NCBI GenBank assembly: GCA_031761405.1 | Contig: JASEVX010000003.1 | Location: 145,777,527 to 145,841,526 of the forward strand | Reading direction: 5' to 3' | Origin: Serripes groenlandicus | Taxonomy: Eukaryota > Mollusca > Bivalvia > Cardiida > Cardiidae | DNA length: 64,000 nucleotides | Shown here: in pieces, positions 54,450 through 64,000 of the stretch | Position numbering within the stretch: position 1 is the first letter of the stretch | Layout: the number at the start of each line of letters is the position of its first letter | Made by a program: the position numbers and the translations under genes | The notes under the pieces: generated by a model | Seen by the model: only the letters and a program-made list of their open reading frames with translations | What the model was told of the DNA's origin: nothing | Databases searched by the model: none

Positions 54450-54765
54450 CAAAATGTAAATGAAAGTATAATTATTGATTAGAGTTTAAAACATTGTGGT
54501 AAAAGGAGAAAAAGCTCATTATGACCGATTTCACCTTTTGTCACAATGTTTTCGAAAGTCGTCTGCTGTAGAGGTGTCAGAAATCGTCTGTTTGTGGGAG
54601 AGGGTTTATAAGCTGAAAACTTAATATATTCCATTACTCTGGTTTAACCTTTTTCCACATACAACAAATCAGCAGCAGACGGCTTTGAAAACATCAAGGT
54701 GAAAAACAAGGGGTCTCCTGCAAACATTTATTCTCAAAATGTGTCTATATTTGGGAAATAGTTAA
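54450..54765 (+). mobile_element. Two adjacent MITE pieces
   Basis: A left-truncated copy at 54450-54607 (stem, then agtcgtctgctgtagaggtg and gggagagggtt) and a centre-deleted copy at 54647-54765 (taacctttttccacatacaa to tttgggaaatagtt). Confidence 0.65.
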
Positions 54766-55192
54766 ATTTTCAACTGAACATTTAGTGTGTCATACTAGTA
54801 AACTACCAGGTATAACAATCAATTCAAACACAAACTATGAATGAAATCCTGTGTTGCCTTTGTATATTTAGTTACGGAAGCATGTTTCAAAGGCAGATAT
54901 ATGTGACAGGAAAAAAACACTGTATATTCAAAATATTTGCTTTTTATTTGGAGTCTTCCCTTTTCTACTTTAATGTGTTTACTTTGTTGAATGGCACATG
55001 AGCCCGTCCATGAGAAAAGGTACAAATTGGCTTTTGTGAACAGTGACGATTCAGACCTTAGTAACACTGTTCACATGTTAATTATATAAGCTTGTGTAGA
55101 TTATGATAAGATGGAGCAGAGTTATAGGCTGATCCAAACCTACACAAGAACCTTCTGGACAAAAATGCACTTTAAGCATGCCCTTAGCATGA

Positions 55193-55320
55193 ATCCGCCA
55201 TTAACGTGGTTGAGTGGTTAGTGTCGGGGATTTGAAACCCAGAGTCCCGGGATCGAACTGCAGTCTAGGCACAATGGTCATTGTTGAGTGCCTTTGAGCT
55301 AGGCACATTTTCTAACAGTC
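55193..55320 (+). mobile_element. tRNA-derived SINE (third head type), partial
   Basis: acgtggttgagtggttagtg (A box-like) and gtcccgggatcgaactgcag (B box-like), followed by a body with gttgagtgcctttgagctag. A related copy is at 60015-60215. Confidence 0.55.
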
Positions 55321-55461
55321 ATTGAATGTTGACAATATGTACTGTCACACTGGAAGCCATGCAATATTTATTTTATTATACAGAACAAAATTACAAGTTT
55401 ATTCAATTTATTCTGTACCCTTATTTTGAGGTGAACATGTTACACTATAACATTACATATG

Positions 55462-55573
55462 AATATACTGTTACATGGCACGCGCGTCTAAACGGTGACG
55501 TTATTTTTTTAAATGATGTCATGCACATGCATGACCAACATTTTAGACGCGTGTGCCATGTAACAGTATACTG
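55462..55573. repeat. Hairpin with about 30-bp arms
   Basis: atactgttacatggcacgcg cgtctaaa pairs with tttagacgcgtgtgccatgt aacagtat across a loop of about 48 bp; about three mismatches. Two short repeats (atgcacatgcat) sit in the loop. Confidence 0.85.
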
Positions 55574-55754
55574 TTAACTGGTCAAAAACATACCGTTAGC
55601 ATGAGACAGTAAGCAATTGCCCATGATGAGTATATGATAAAATTAACATTACAAAGTCACATGAGGTTACTATAATAATATAAATTGTTCAAAATGTTCC
55701 TGATGACAGACTTGTATTCAAGTATTATATAGACATCTTTTGTAAAAAGATTTA

Positions 55755-55960
55755 ACCCTTTCTCAAATACAACAAATATATACAGCAGATGACATAGATC
55801 TCAGACAACATATGGAATGTATGTCTCTATAAATAATCGTTTGTTAATTGAACAGTGTTAAAAACATTTTGGCAATAGGAAAAAGTGTTCCTCATGAGCA
55901 GTTTCTTCTTTTACCAAAATGCTCTCGAAGAGGTTTTAAGTGATTAAAGTGTCAAACCTT
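55755..55960 (+). mobile_element. MITE copy, diverged
   Basis: TTTA|ACCCTTTCTCAAATACAAC, acagcagatgacatagat and ttcctcatgagcagtttc; right end lost. Confidence 0.6.
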
Positions 55961-56648
55961 TTTGTTTTCTGTTTGATTTTTTGGGTCAATCATGTGCCTG
56001 CATATTGATGTGGTGATTGATTTTGTAAATTTCAGTTTGATTACCTTTTGTCCCTGTTCTCTCTACTTCTATTGAGGACTTTTCTTCGGTACAATTTTTC
56101 CATGACATCTAAGTCAAGCACTCACATTCATTGCTGATTTTAGCATAAAAATATGTCATTGATTTATTCTTTTTGTCGAATCTAAGCATTGTGAGTGAAA
56201 AAGCAATTTTTATCATTTTGGCAATGTTTTTGGACTGTATAATTATGTAATATATTAATATGAGACCAGGAAAATAACGTTCATGAACACAGGTTGAGAA
56301 AGGGTTGAATGAATAACATCCGTTAACTCAAAAATATATTCAAACTTTGCCATCCTGAGGGTAAGAAGATTTAACCAGTCAAGCCTTATTAAATTTATAA
56401 TGTATCACTGATGTGCCTGTATAAAGCTATCAGAATTAATAAATTTCTCAAGCAATGTTCTGTCCCCACTTGTCTTTTTTATCCCTTGCCAATGGTTCAG
56501 ACTGGATATTGGTTTGGCGTTGTCAGTCTGTCCTGCCAGAGCCATATGTTAGGCATATGCTGGATGGATTTGATGTAAGCTATAAAGAAATGTTAACCAC
56601 CATATATAATATATACCACCTTATGTAGTCTTGCTATGGCCAGCCTTT
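55961..56648. other. AT-rich region, no gene seen
   Basis: No supported feature. Confidence 0.5.
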
Positions 56649-56649
56649 A

Positions 56650-56862
56650 ACCCTTTCCCTCATATAGACGCTTTCTGACGCCTCTGCAGCAGACATATTT
56701 TTGAAAACATAGTGACAAAAGAAGAAATTGCTCAAAACGTGCAATTTCTCCTTTTGCCACAATGTTTTCCACTTTTTGTCATAGGTTTATCCACTCAATT
56801 ATAGAGATTTTCTATGTTTTGACAAAACATGTTCAAAATCGTCTGCTGCAGATTTTTTACCT
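56650..56862 (+). mobile_element. MITE copy, right end lost
   Basis: TTTA|ACCCTTTCCCTCATATAGA, stem gaaattgctcaaaacgtgca, ends at gtcgtctgctgcagatttt-like sequence. Confidence 0.75.
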
Positions 56863-56879
56863 AAACAAGCAGTGCTCAA

Positions 56880-57500
56880 GGTGAGTTATTGTGATCGCCC
56901 TTTGTCCGGTGTGCGTCATCTGCGCGTCAACATTTTCTCCACTGTAACCAAAGGGTCAATTGGGATGAAACTTACCAGAAAGCATCCTCTCAATGTCCTG
57001 AACAAAATTTATTTGATCCATGCAGAATATTGGTTTCCATGAAAAACCTAATGAAAAAACTATTATTCTCCTCCAGAAACATGTTCACTGATTTAAAATA
57101 ATTTTGTAGAAATGATCCTTGGGTGACCTTCTATCAGATTCCCTTTGGTCGAAAAAACATGGCCGCCAGGCTTTAGTGAAAACTTTAAAAATCTACTTTT
57201 CTGAAAGTATTTGGCTGATTTCCAAATATTTTCGTAGAAATGTTCCTAAATCTAGGTCACACCCTCTATCAGATTCCTTTATGCCAGGTTGATTGGTCAA
57301 CGAATGGCTGTCAGGGGAAGACCATAATCTGCCTTATATGACTATAGTGGAAACTTTAAAAAATCTTCTTCTCCGAAAGTTCAGGTTATATTTTCAAAGA
57401 CATTTGTAGAAATGTTCCTTGGGCGACCCTCTAATAGATTACTTCAAGCCTTGCAAATTGGTTCAAAAGCGATCCAGGCCCATTATGGTCCTCTTGTCAA
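56880..57500. repeat. Dispersed repeat with degenerate internal units of about 125-170 bp
   Basis: tttgtagaaatg.tccttggg, accctctatcagattcc and agtg(g)aaactttaaaaa recur near 57110-57200, 57235-57380 and 57400-57480. Possibly an old unclassified transposable element. Confidence 0.5.
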
Positions 57501-58114
57501 GATTTAGCATTGCAAGCGTTAAAAAAGCACTGTGGTATTTAGTCAGTATTGGTCATGATGACACCAACCAGGGAAGATGAGAGTTTTTAGAATGAGTTAT
57601 GTGAGTAGAATGTCACATTCATCAATCACAGCTTGGGAATTTGGTATGTGAATATGAAAAGAGCATATATATATTTTTCTAACCTTTCCTTCTTAGCAGC
57701 TCTTTATGGTTCGTTTTTAACAAGTGAATTATTTCTGAAATTTCTAAGAGTAAATTCTGTCGTAAAGCAGGTGATTGTCATCTTATACTATAGTATATAT
57801 AATTCTTTGTTAGATCAATACAGTTGTGCTAGCATTTTTTATTTAATAGAAACTTGCATAATTTAACTTTTACGCCAAAGGTACTGGAGAAGAAGGCAGG
57901 AACTATCATATGAAAGGTGTTTGTTATCATTTCTTTTAACAATGACAGATAAAGAAAGAATAATGATAGTAAGTAAAACTGAATTATGACAACTGTCCAC
58001 ACTAATGCAGCAGCAAGTTATATTAAAGTTATGAAATGTTAGATATTGTCAATCGGTTCACCTGGGCTAAAAGTGTAAATGGACAATTTATAAACGGCCA
58101 TAAACCTCACTCAG

Positions 58115-58275
58115 TCCCATTTGCAGCAAATATTAATTAAAGCATTATTGAAAACACTATGAGCAATTTTTCTTTTTCCTCAATATTTTCAAACGTTGCT
58201 TACTGCAGTTACATCATAGTTTTGCCCATATGTTATCTAAATTGACATCTGCAGATTTATGTATGGGAAAAGGTT
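58115..58275 (+). mobile_element. Diverged MITE
   Basis: cactatgagcaatttttctt, then catctgcagatttatgtatg and ggaaaaggtt. Confidence 0.5.
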
Positions 58276-58506
58276 AAATGGCTCACTTGATAAGCCTTTT
58301 TAGCTGGACTCTTCAGAGAATATTAGAGCTATAGCTATATATGGTATTCTGTCTGGCCTCAGCCTCCGCTTACCACCTTTTGGTTAATGATTTGCATTCA
58401 AGTACATATATTACATCATAGCTCAGTTACTTTTAAATGTATTGCATTGACACTGTCTACAGTGCTTCCCAACCATCGCACCTATGTAATGAATCAAGTT
58501 AGACAT

Positions 58507-58534
58507 GTATATATATATATATATATATATATAA
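58507..58534. repeat. (TA)n microsatellite
   Basis: About 13 consecutive TA units. Confidence 0.9.
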
Positions 58535-59062
58535 TGCAAATTATGGACCTTTTTTCTACTTAGAAATTGTAGTTATAGTTTTGCATGCAACTACATTAAG
58601 AGTCGATCTCTCAGTAACTAAATACTTGATGCAATGCAAATGAATGCATTCAAACAAACCTTGCAACCCTGATACTAATAAGCGGTGGAATAGTCAAGGG
58701 TGCTAGCTGTCTTTTGGACAGCTCTTCTTAGCTCGTGTCCTAGTTTTGTATATATACATAATTACTATTTACAATGAAGCCAACTGTACCTGTCAGCTAT
58801 TAGCTGTCAATGAAACATTAGCTTTTGTTTCCGTAGATTCCTGCTTCAGAACATGGTTTCAAATGTTTCCAATATTGGGGTAGGGTATGAGATTATCCCC
58901 AAGTGCAAGGTTATTTTGTGGGGGGGTCGTGAATCTTATGTCAAAAATTATAGTATTGATTCATGAGCTAATAGATAAAGCCAGACAACAAGTTATCTCT
59001 ACAAGTTCATTTGTTTATATTTGTGACATAACTGGGTGGGATTTGTGGAGTAATAAATCCCT
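58535..59062. other. AT-rich region, no gene seen
   Basis: No supported feature. Confidence 0.5.
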
Positions 59063-59066
59063 TTTA

Positions 59067-59264
59067 ACCCTTTCCCTCATTCGACAATTCTGCAGCAGAC
59101 GACTTTGAACTTATTTTGTAAAAACATAGAAAATCTCCATAGTTAAATGGATAACCTATGACAAAATGTGGAAAACATTGTGGCAAAAGGAGAAATTGCA
59201 CGTTTTGTTTTCAAAAAGCCGTCTGCTGCAGAGGCGTCAGAAAGCGTCTATATGAGGGAAAGGG
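59067..59264 (+). mobile_element. MITE, complete ends, small central deletion
   Basis: TTTTA|ACCCTTTCCCTCATTCG to ATGAGGGAAAGGGT|TA. The right half of the central stem is shortened (cacgttttgttttcaaaaag). Confidence 0.85.
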
Positions 59265-60014
59265 TTAAATCTTGTTCTCAAGATTATCTAGATAGGTTTT
59301 GAATACCGTAACTTGTGCCTTGTTGATGTGACCTTTACCAATCGGGATATTTGATTAGCTTTCTGCTTTGAAAACCAACAATTTGTGTTGTAAAATTTAA
59401 AAACCTGGAACATTGTCACTGGTCAGAACATTGTAGATAAAGGAGATAATTCTTGTTAAATTGAAAAAAATAGCCTTTTACCACAATGTTTTCAGAAATC
59501 AAATGTCATCTGTTGCAGGGAATTTTTAGGGTCAAATAAAACTTTGAAATTTTAGATATCGACCTAATGTTATAGATGAATGTTTAGGATTTTACACTGC
59601 TTTTAATAGAAATGAAAATATTTACCTGCCATATATGCCAAGGTTGGTTGACATGTACATGTCTTATCCATAAGAGTATGCTCACATAGCATTTAAAAGT
59701 TCAAAACTATATTTGTTTTCATTAACTGTGTTATGAGCGCTTAAAATTAAGTATATGTAATATATATATATATTTAACACTTTGAAAGGTTGTTTTCAAC
59801 TCTGAATACAAATTTGACTATAATTTATAACTTTTTATAAGCAGGAATTTGAGAATACTCGTCTTTGTAGTTTTCTTCAGCAAATCTCAACCCTTTCTGC
59901 TTGTAGGTAATAAGTTTGTTTTTGTGAGATATTTTAAGTCATCTAGGAAAAAAGCATTAATGAGAAATTGTCCTTTTTATTTGCTGTAAATTTTAATGCA
60001 CACTAAATGACCTA
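59265..60014. other. AT-rich region, no gene seen
   Basis: A weak MITE-like trace near 59410-59520 (aggagataattcttg, ccttttaccacaatgttttc). Confidence 0.4.
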
Positions 60015-60215
60015 GGCTGTCGATGTACCATTGCCGAGCAATGAGCATGGGGGATTTGAAACAGGGGATCCCAGGTTAGATCCCCCTTATGGCAGTCATT
60101 TGGGAATGACTTTTGGAAAGGCACATTTCTTTGCCTAGTACCCAGTTAGTTTACCCATGAATAAGGGTGATCTGTTGCGGCTATATTACTGAAGTTATGT
60201 TATGAAGTAATAGAA
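60015..60215 (+). mobile_element. tRNA-derived SINE (third head type), older copy
   Basis: gcatgggggatttgaaacag, ggatcccaggttagatcccc and a body with ggaaaggcacatttctttgc; the 3' part ggctatattactgaagtta recalls the other SINE ends. Confidence 0.45.
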
Positions 60216-61084
60216 AACAATGTAAATCTCCAATTAGACATTTACCATAAAACACCATTTATCCATTCATACCAGGTAAATGAATAAGGTATTAAAGGAT
60301 TAAATACTCTTACATCATAAGACATTTGTTGAAACAGTCTGTTTAAACCATTAAACAAACATTTTGGATCATCCTTCCATGTGTGCCAAAAGTCATGCAT
60401 GGCCACTTTAAAATCCAATAATACATTGTTTTCTCACATAGTTAAGAAATTACTTGTTTTCAATGTTGGTTATTACCCTTCTTCTGATAGAATTGTCCTC
60501 AAATCAATAAGTCAGGAGACAAGAAACACCACACAACATGGTAGGAAAAGGAGTCAATGCTCACAATGAGTAATTGTGCTTCCTGTAAATTAGTCTTTAT
60601 ATGAGAGGACCTAACATAAGCTATGAGCTGTCCGAGTAATCCATTTCTCCATTGCATATTTCTTACGTTTTCAACTTTTTGTACTGTCACTTATAATGTT
60701 TCAATTGTTTCAGAATCATAAATATGTTTATGACTTTGTCCTTATTCCTAATCTTGTTTTGAAATGGACAATGGTAATAAGCGGAGTCAAATAAAATAGT
60801 CTTCATTCCAGCATATTACTGAATTCTAAAGAACAGTTATTACAAGGTTAATCTTAAAAGATTACCTCCTGAATGAAAGACGAGAAGGTCAAAATGACAA
60901 AAGAAAAGCAAATATCTACTGGAAAAAAATGTAAATTTAGCCCCACTCCTTCTGTTATTTTTAACACCAAAAATATCTTGGCCTATTTTGGTGTAAAAAA
61001 GATGTTAATTACATATTGTATGACGTTTGTGCATAACTGGTACAATAGTCATATTGAAGAGCGAGTGGAGTAAATTTAATTTTA
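60216..61084. other. AT-rich region, no gene seen
   Basis: Only short open frames without family features. Confidence 0.5.
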
Positions 61085-61140
61085 AAGCCTTTCCCTGTAC
61101 AGATGTATTTTGTCACCTCTGCAGAAGATGTTGCAAAACA
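61085..61140 (+). mobile_element. MITE left-end fragment
   Basis: gcctttccctgtacagatgt, cacctctgcagaagatgttg. Confidence 0.45.
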
Positions 61141-61450
61141 TCTCTGATCTGCTAGTGAGTTCAGTAACACAAACTTTCATATTAGGAATAAAGAAAAACG
61201 TTGTTCTTAAAACTTATTTGCAAAATTTGTTTAATTGCAAATGATTTGATGACAACTAGGTATATTCAAATACAGGAGAAATGTTTTTTTTTTCCCATAG
61301 TGTGGTTCGTAATGTCTTGTAAATGCTATTATAATAATGTATTTACTAATTACCTGAAGGGAGTAGTTGTGGTAATTTGAAATCTATGACAATAGAATAA
61401 CAAGACGAATGTTTGACGCAAAGCGTCAAAGAGAAGCCGCAATTTTTCGT

Positions 61451-61532
61451 TGTTCATGTAGAAATAAGAAAAAAGAACCTTTAAGTTGTTCATGTAGAAA
61501 TAAGAAAAAAGAACCTTTAAATCCACAAACAA
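61451..61532. repeat. 41-bp tandem duplication
   Basis: gttgttcatgtagaaataag aaaaaagaacctttaa occurs twice in a row without visible change. Confidence 0.9.
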
Positions 61533-61569
61533 CTGTAGACGGTAATACGCTGACATATTTATCCCTTTG

Positions 61570-62265
61570 AAGACTGTTGTATACTTCAAATTACCTCCCT
61601 TTAAGCAATACAAGGACATTTACCTTGTGATTCGTATAAATAAGATTAATAAACATTGAAATTATATGAATGAAAACTATTATTTAAATTAGTAACAACA
61701 TCAAAATCAAATTTAAGCCAAGATAAATGTGTACACATTTCATTAATTGTTTGTAGATACCCTAATGTATAGGTATGAATATAAAATTTATAATCTTATA
61801 AACACATTTTCATTTCAACGTACTAAGTCTGTGAATCTCACAGAAACACCCATTTCAATATATCAACATGTTAAAGTAAACTTAAGTATGAACCGTTTTT
61901 GTATGTACTGAAACTAGAAACGTCCGTTTGTGTATAAGTATATTTCCAATATTTGCGATTTTATATTGCGACTAGCTAACCCGGCACGACGTAAACTTTC
62001 CTCTACCAAATTGGTTGTTGTATGTGGGAAACGGTTAGCTGCTGAACATGTATTTAAATGATTAAATGTGTTAAATATTTGTATTCCCTTTAAATTGTTT
62101 ATTTAAATCGTCATACATGTGTATAATTAGACAAAGGTGTCAGACCAAATGGGAACTTAGTTAAATTGTGCGTATAATACTTCAAATTACCTCCCTTTAA
62201 GTACTACCAGGATTTTTTTTCTTGTGATTCGTATGAATAAGTTTGATAAACATTAACATTTCAAC
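61570..62265. repeat. Pair of about 85-bp direct repeats, about 600 bp apart
   Basis: 61570-61655 and 62180-62265 share atacttcaaattacctccct, cttgtgattcgtat and aataaacatt. The DNA between has no coding features. Could be a tandem duplication remnant or the ends of a small element. Confidence 0.6.
62010..62036 (+). mobile_element. MITE right-end fragment
   Basis: gttgttgtatgtgggaaacg gtta only. Confidence 0.5.
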
Positions 62266-62734
62266 TAGACGGCAACATTTATTGTGAAACAGATATTTCT
62301 GTGGTTTATATATGTTCATGTCTGCACTTCTTCATCTAGAATTACTGCGTAATATATGATAGCATGTAAGGAACGGAATGGCATTAATGCCGAGCGCGAG
62401 GGTAAACAACGCCAAACAACAACAACAAGAACAAGAAACAGATTACATTTACTGCGTGCCTTCTCTTGTTCGTGGTTCCCGGTTTAAAATACTATCGAAC
62501 TAAAAAAGCGTATGAGGCAGGTAACCATTTCAGTTTACTGTTTAGACAAGATACAGTATGAATTTCGCTTAAATACAAATGTACATATATTCAATTAATA
62601 TACTGGCCTTTGTCTTTTGTTTTTAATTTGTAAAACTCACACATGTATATAGAGTCTAAAAGGGATGTTTTAAAAGTCATTAACTTAAATTAATGTACTT
62701 AGTAAGGACAAAGAGAAATCAAGATATGTTGAAA

Positions 62735-62773
62735 GAAATCTGCTTCAGATTTGTTGTATGTGGGAAAGCATTA
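62735..62773 (+). mobile_element. MITE right-end fragment
   Basis: tctgcttcagatttgttgta tgtgggaaag. Confidence 0.6.
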
Positions 62774-62843
62774 GAGCAATAGATAGTTACTTAAATGTTT
62801 GTATCAGATTAACTAGATCGCAGGGTTCATTACTCATTACTTA

Positions 62844-63060
62844 ACCCTTTCCCACATATAGACGCTTTTTGATGACTTTGAAAATTGAAAACACTGACAA
62901 AAGGAGAAATTGCTCAAAACGAGCAATTTCTCCTTTTGCCACATTGATGATGTTTTCAACTTTTGTCATTAATTGTACCTTTATTTATGGAGATTTTCCA
63001 TGTTTTGTCTAGATGTTTTCAAAGTCGTCTACTGCAGATTTGTTGTATGTGGGTAAGGGT
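62844..63060 (+). mobile_element. MITE copy, near complete
   Basis: CTTA|ACCCTTTCCCACATATAG to ATGTGGGTAAGGGT|TA, with a perfect central stem (aaaggagaaattgctcaaaa / cgagcaatttctcctttt). Confidence 0.85.
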
Positions 63061-63744
63061 TAATGTTATCTGGGTTTGTTTAGAAAAGAAATGTCCTGGC
63101 TGGGTCAAAAAGAGTTCTTGGTGCATATACAAGCCATGACTCATGAAAGGCGGAAAAAGACTATCTGACTCAGATCAGCAATGGCCATCAAAACTGTCAC
63201 TGATTACGAAAATGAATATAAAACCTTATTGTAAGTAGTTGAGATATAATTAGAAGGGAAACCATAATGAATTGAATGGCATGGATTTGATTATTATGTT
63301 TTACCATGGGCCTTTTTATTGTATAGCATGTTTTAAGTATATATCACTCAATTACTTACCGAAAGTTTAATGCTTTGAATGCTTAGCCCTGTAGACAAAA
63401 TGATTGAATATCATCATCACAGTGTCCGCCTCATTTACCAACATTGTATAAATAGATGAGCCGCCTCACGCGATTGGCCTCAGCTTATAGGGAAGACCAA
63501 GGTTAGCCTGTGCATGCACACAGTCTTACCAGAGTTGTTACTGTCTGTATATATGTATGTATGCAATAACAGTAACTGTCCTAAATTAGGAAACTTTTTA
63601 CAAAAATCTATAATTTTAGCCAGGCTAAGGTATTATCTGTGTTGCCATATTGGACATGCAATAGGACCCCAAATCACTAGTGATTGCAGCTCACTCCGAG
63701 ATGCATCAAAACTGTTGGGTTAGATAACATCTGGAGAGTTAATT
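63061..63744. other. Region without a recognisable gene
   Basis: No supported feature; a 69-codon open frame at 63514-63723 has none. Confidence 0.5.
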
Positions 63745-64000
63745 GTTAACTTGGTGCTGTGGTTAGAGTGATCATCTCTGGAGTAGGAGATCAGGACTTT
63801 GATCTCCTTTCCAGTAATACCAAATACTTATAAAATAGTAGTAATGGCTTCCCAGTCCTTCCTGACAGGCGCTCAGGGCTGTAGGAGTAGTATTATATAA
63901 CTGATGCATTGGTGTGTGTGTGTGTGCAGCCATACCAAATACTTATAAAATTGTAATAATGGCTTCCCTGCTTCCTGACAGGTGCTCAGGGCTGTAGGAG
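63745..64000 (+). mobile_element. tRNA-derived SINE (family B-like) with duplicated body, cut by the window edge
   Basis: ctgtggttagagtgatcat (A box-like) and aggactttgatctcctttcc (B box-like), then ataccaaatacttataaaat and aatggcttccc, as in the family B SINE at 20450. The body from ataccaaatac to gctgtaggag appears again at 63933-64000 after a (GT)n run. Confidence 0.6.

Noticed and set aside
10938..63060. piggyBac-type MITE with TTAA target duplication
   Set aside because: Many copies do show TTAA at the borders, but several clear ones (13546, 40053, 50100) have only TA. TA with ACCCTTTCCC ends explains all copies.

Overview
The window looks like animal nuclear DNA, most likely from a mollusc and probably a bivalve. 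It is AT-rich and shows intron-containing genes with GT..AG junctions, TATA-box promoters, tRNA-derived SINEs with (CAAT)n tails, two kinds of non-LTR retrotransposon, a DIRS-type tyrosine-recombinase retroelement, a Ty3/gypsy element and many copies of one short hairpin MITE. No bacterial-style operons, ribosome binding sites or intact phage genes are visible. The taxon is an inference from this repeat and gene content, not from a marker gene.

Layout. 1-3600: 3' part of an LTR retrotransposon whose integrase lies upstream of reverse transcriptase (Gmr1-like order), with its 3' LTR. 3601-10885: a very large inverted duplication (arms about 3-3.5 kb, spacer about 436 bp). Each arm carries an array of 51-bp repeats. 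The spacer holds a fragment of an F-box/LRR (FBXL-type) exon. The LTR element sits in the left arm and a SINE with an 11-bp target duplication sits in the right arm. 11440-16310: the best host gene, five exons encoding a signal peptide, a six-cysteine WAP domain, a second Cys-rich module, a long Asp-rich acidic domain and a Lys/Arg-rich tail. Its intron 1 holds a 40-bp minisatellite and its intron 3 a near-perfect 84-bp palindrome. 20115-23040: tRNA-SINE copies, the second expanded into about 47 copies of a 52-bp satellite. 25363: a lone signal-peptide first exon. 26793-32207: a decayed, near full-length CR1/L2-type LINE with an SGNH-hydrolase and zinc-knuckle ORF1, inserted into a MITE. 33243-34450: a 20-bp minisatellite that starts inside a MITE. 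34978-38830: a decayed DIRS element. 41284-45400 (minus): a LINE with one intact 1107-codon EN-RT ORF that begins with a 2A-like leader. 45400-64000: mostly non-coding, dense in MITE copies, with SINEs, a 498-bp foldback element, a 198-bp tandem duplication upstream of a TATA promoter, and minor repeats.

How the parts relate. The window is mainly a record of nested transposition and of tandem arrays growing from transposon sequence: one array from a SINE, one from a MITE, and the 51-bp arrays next to MITE ends. The host gene reads as a secreted protein with a disulfide-rich head and oppositely charged tails. That architecture would fit a shell-matrix or other extracellular-matrix protein, but function is inferred. 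The intact minus-strand LINE is the only mobile element here whose main ORF is unbroken. Percent identities and exact boundaries are estimates by eye.
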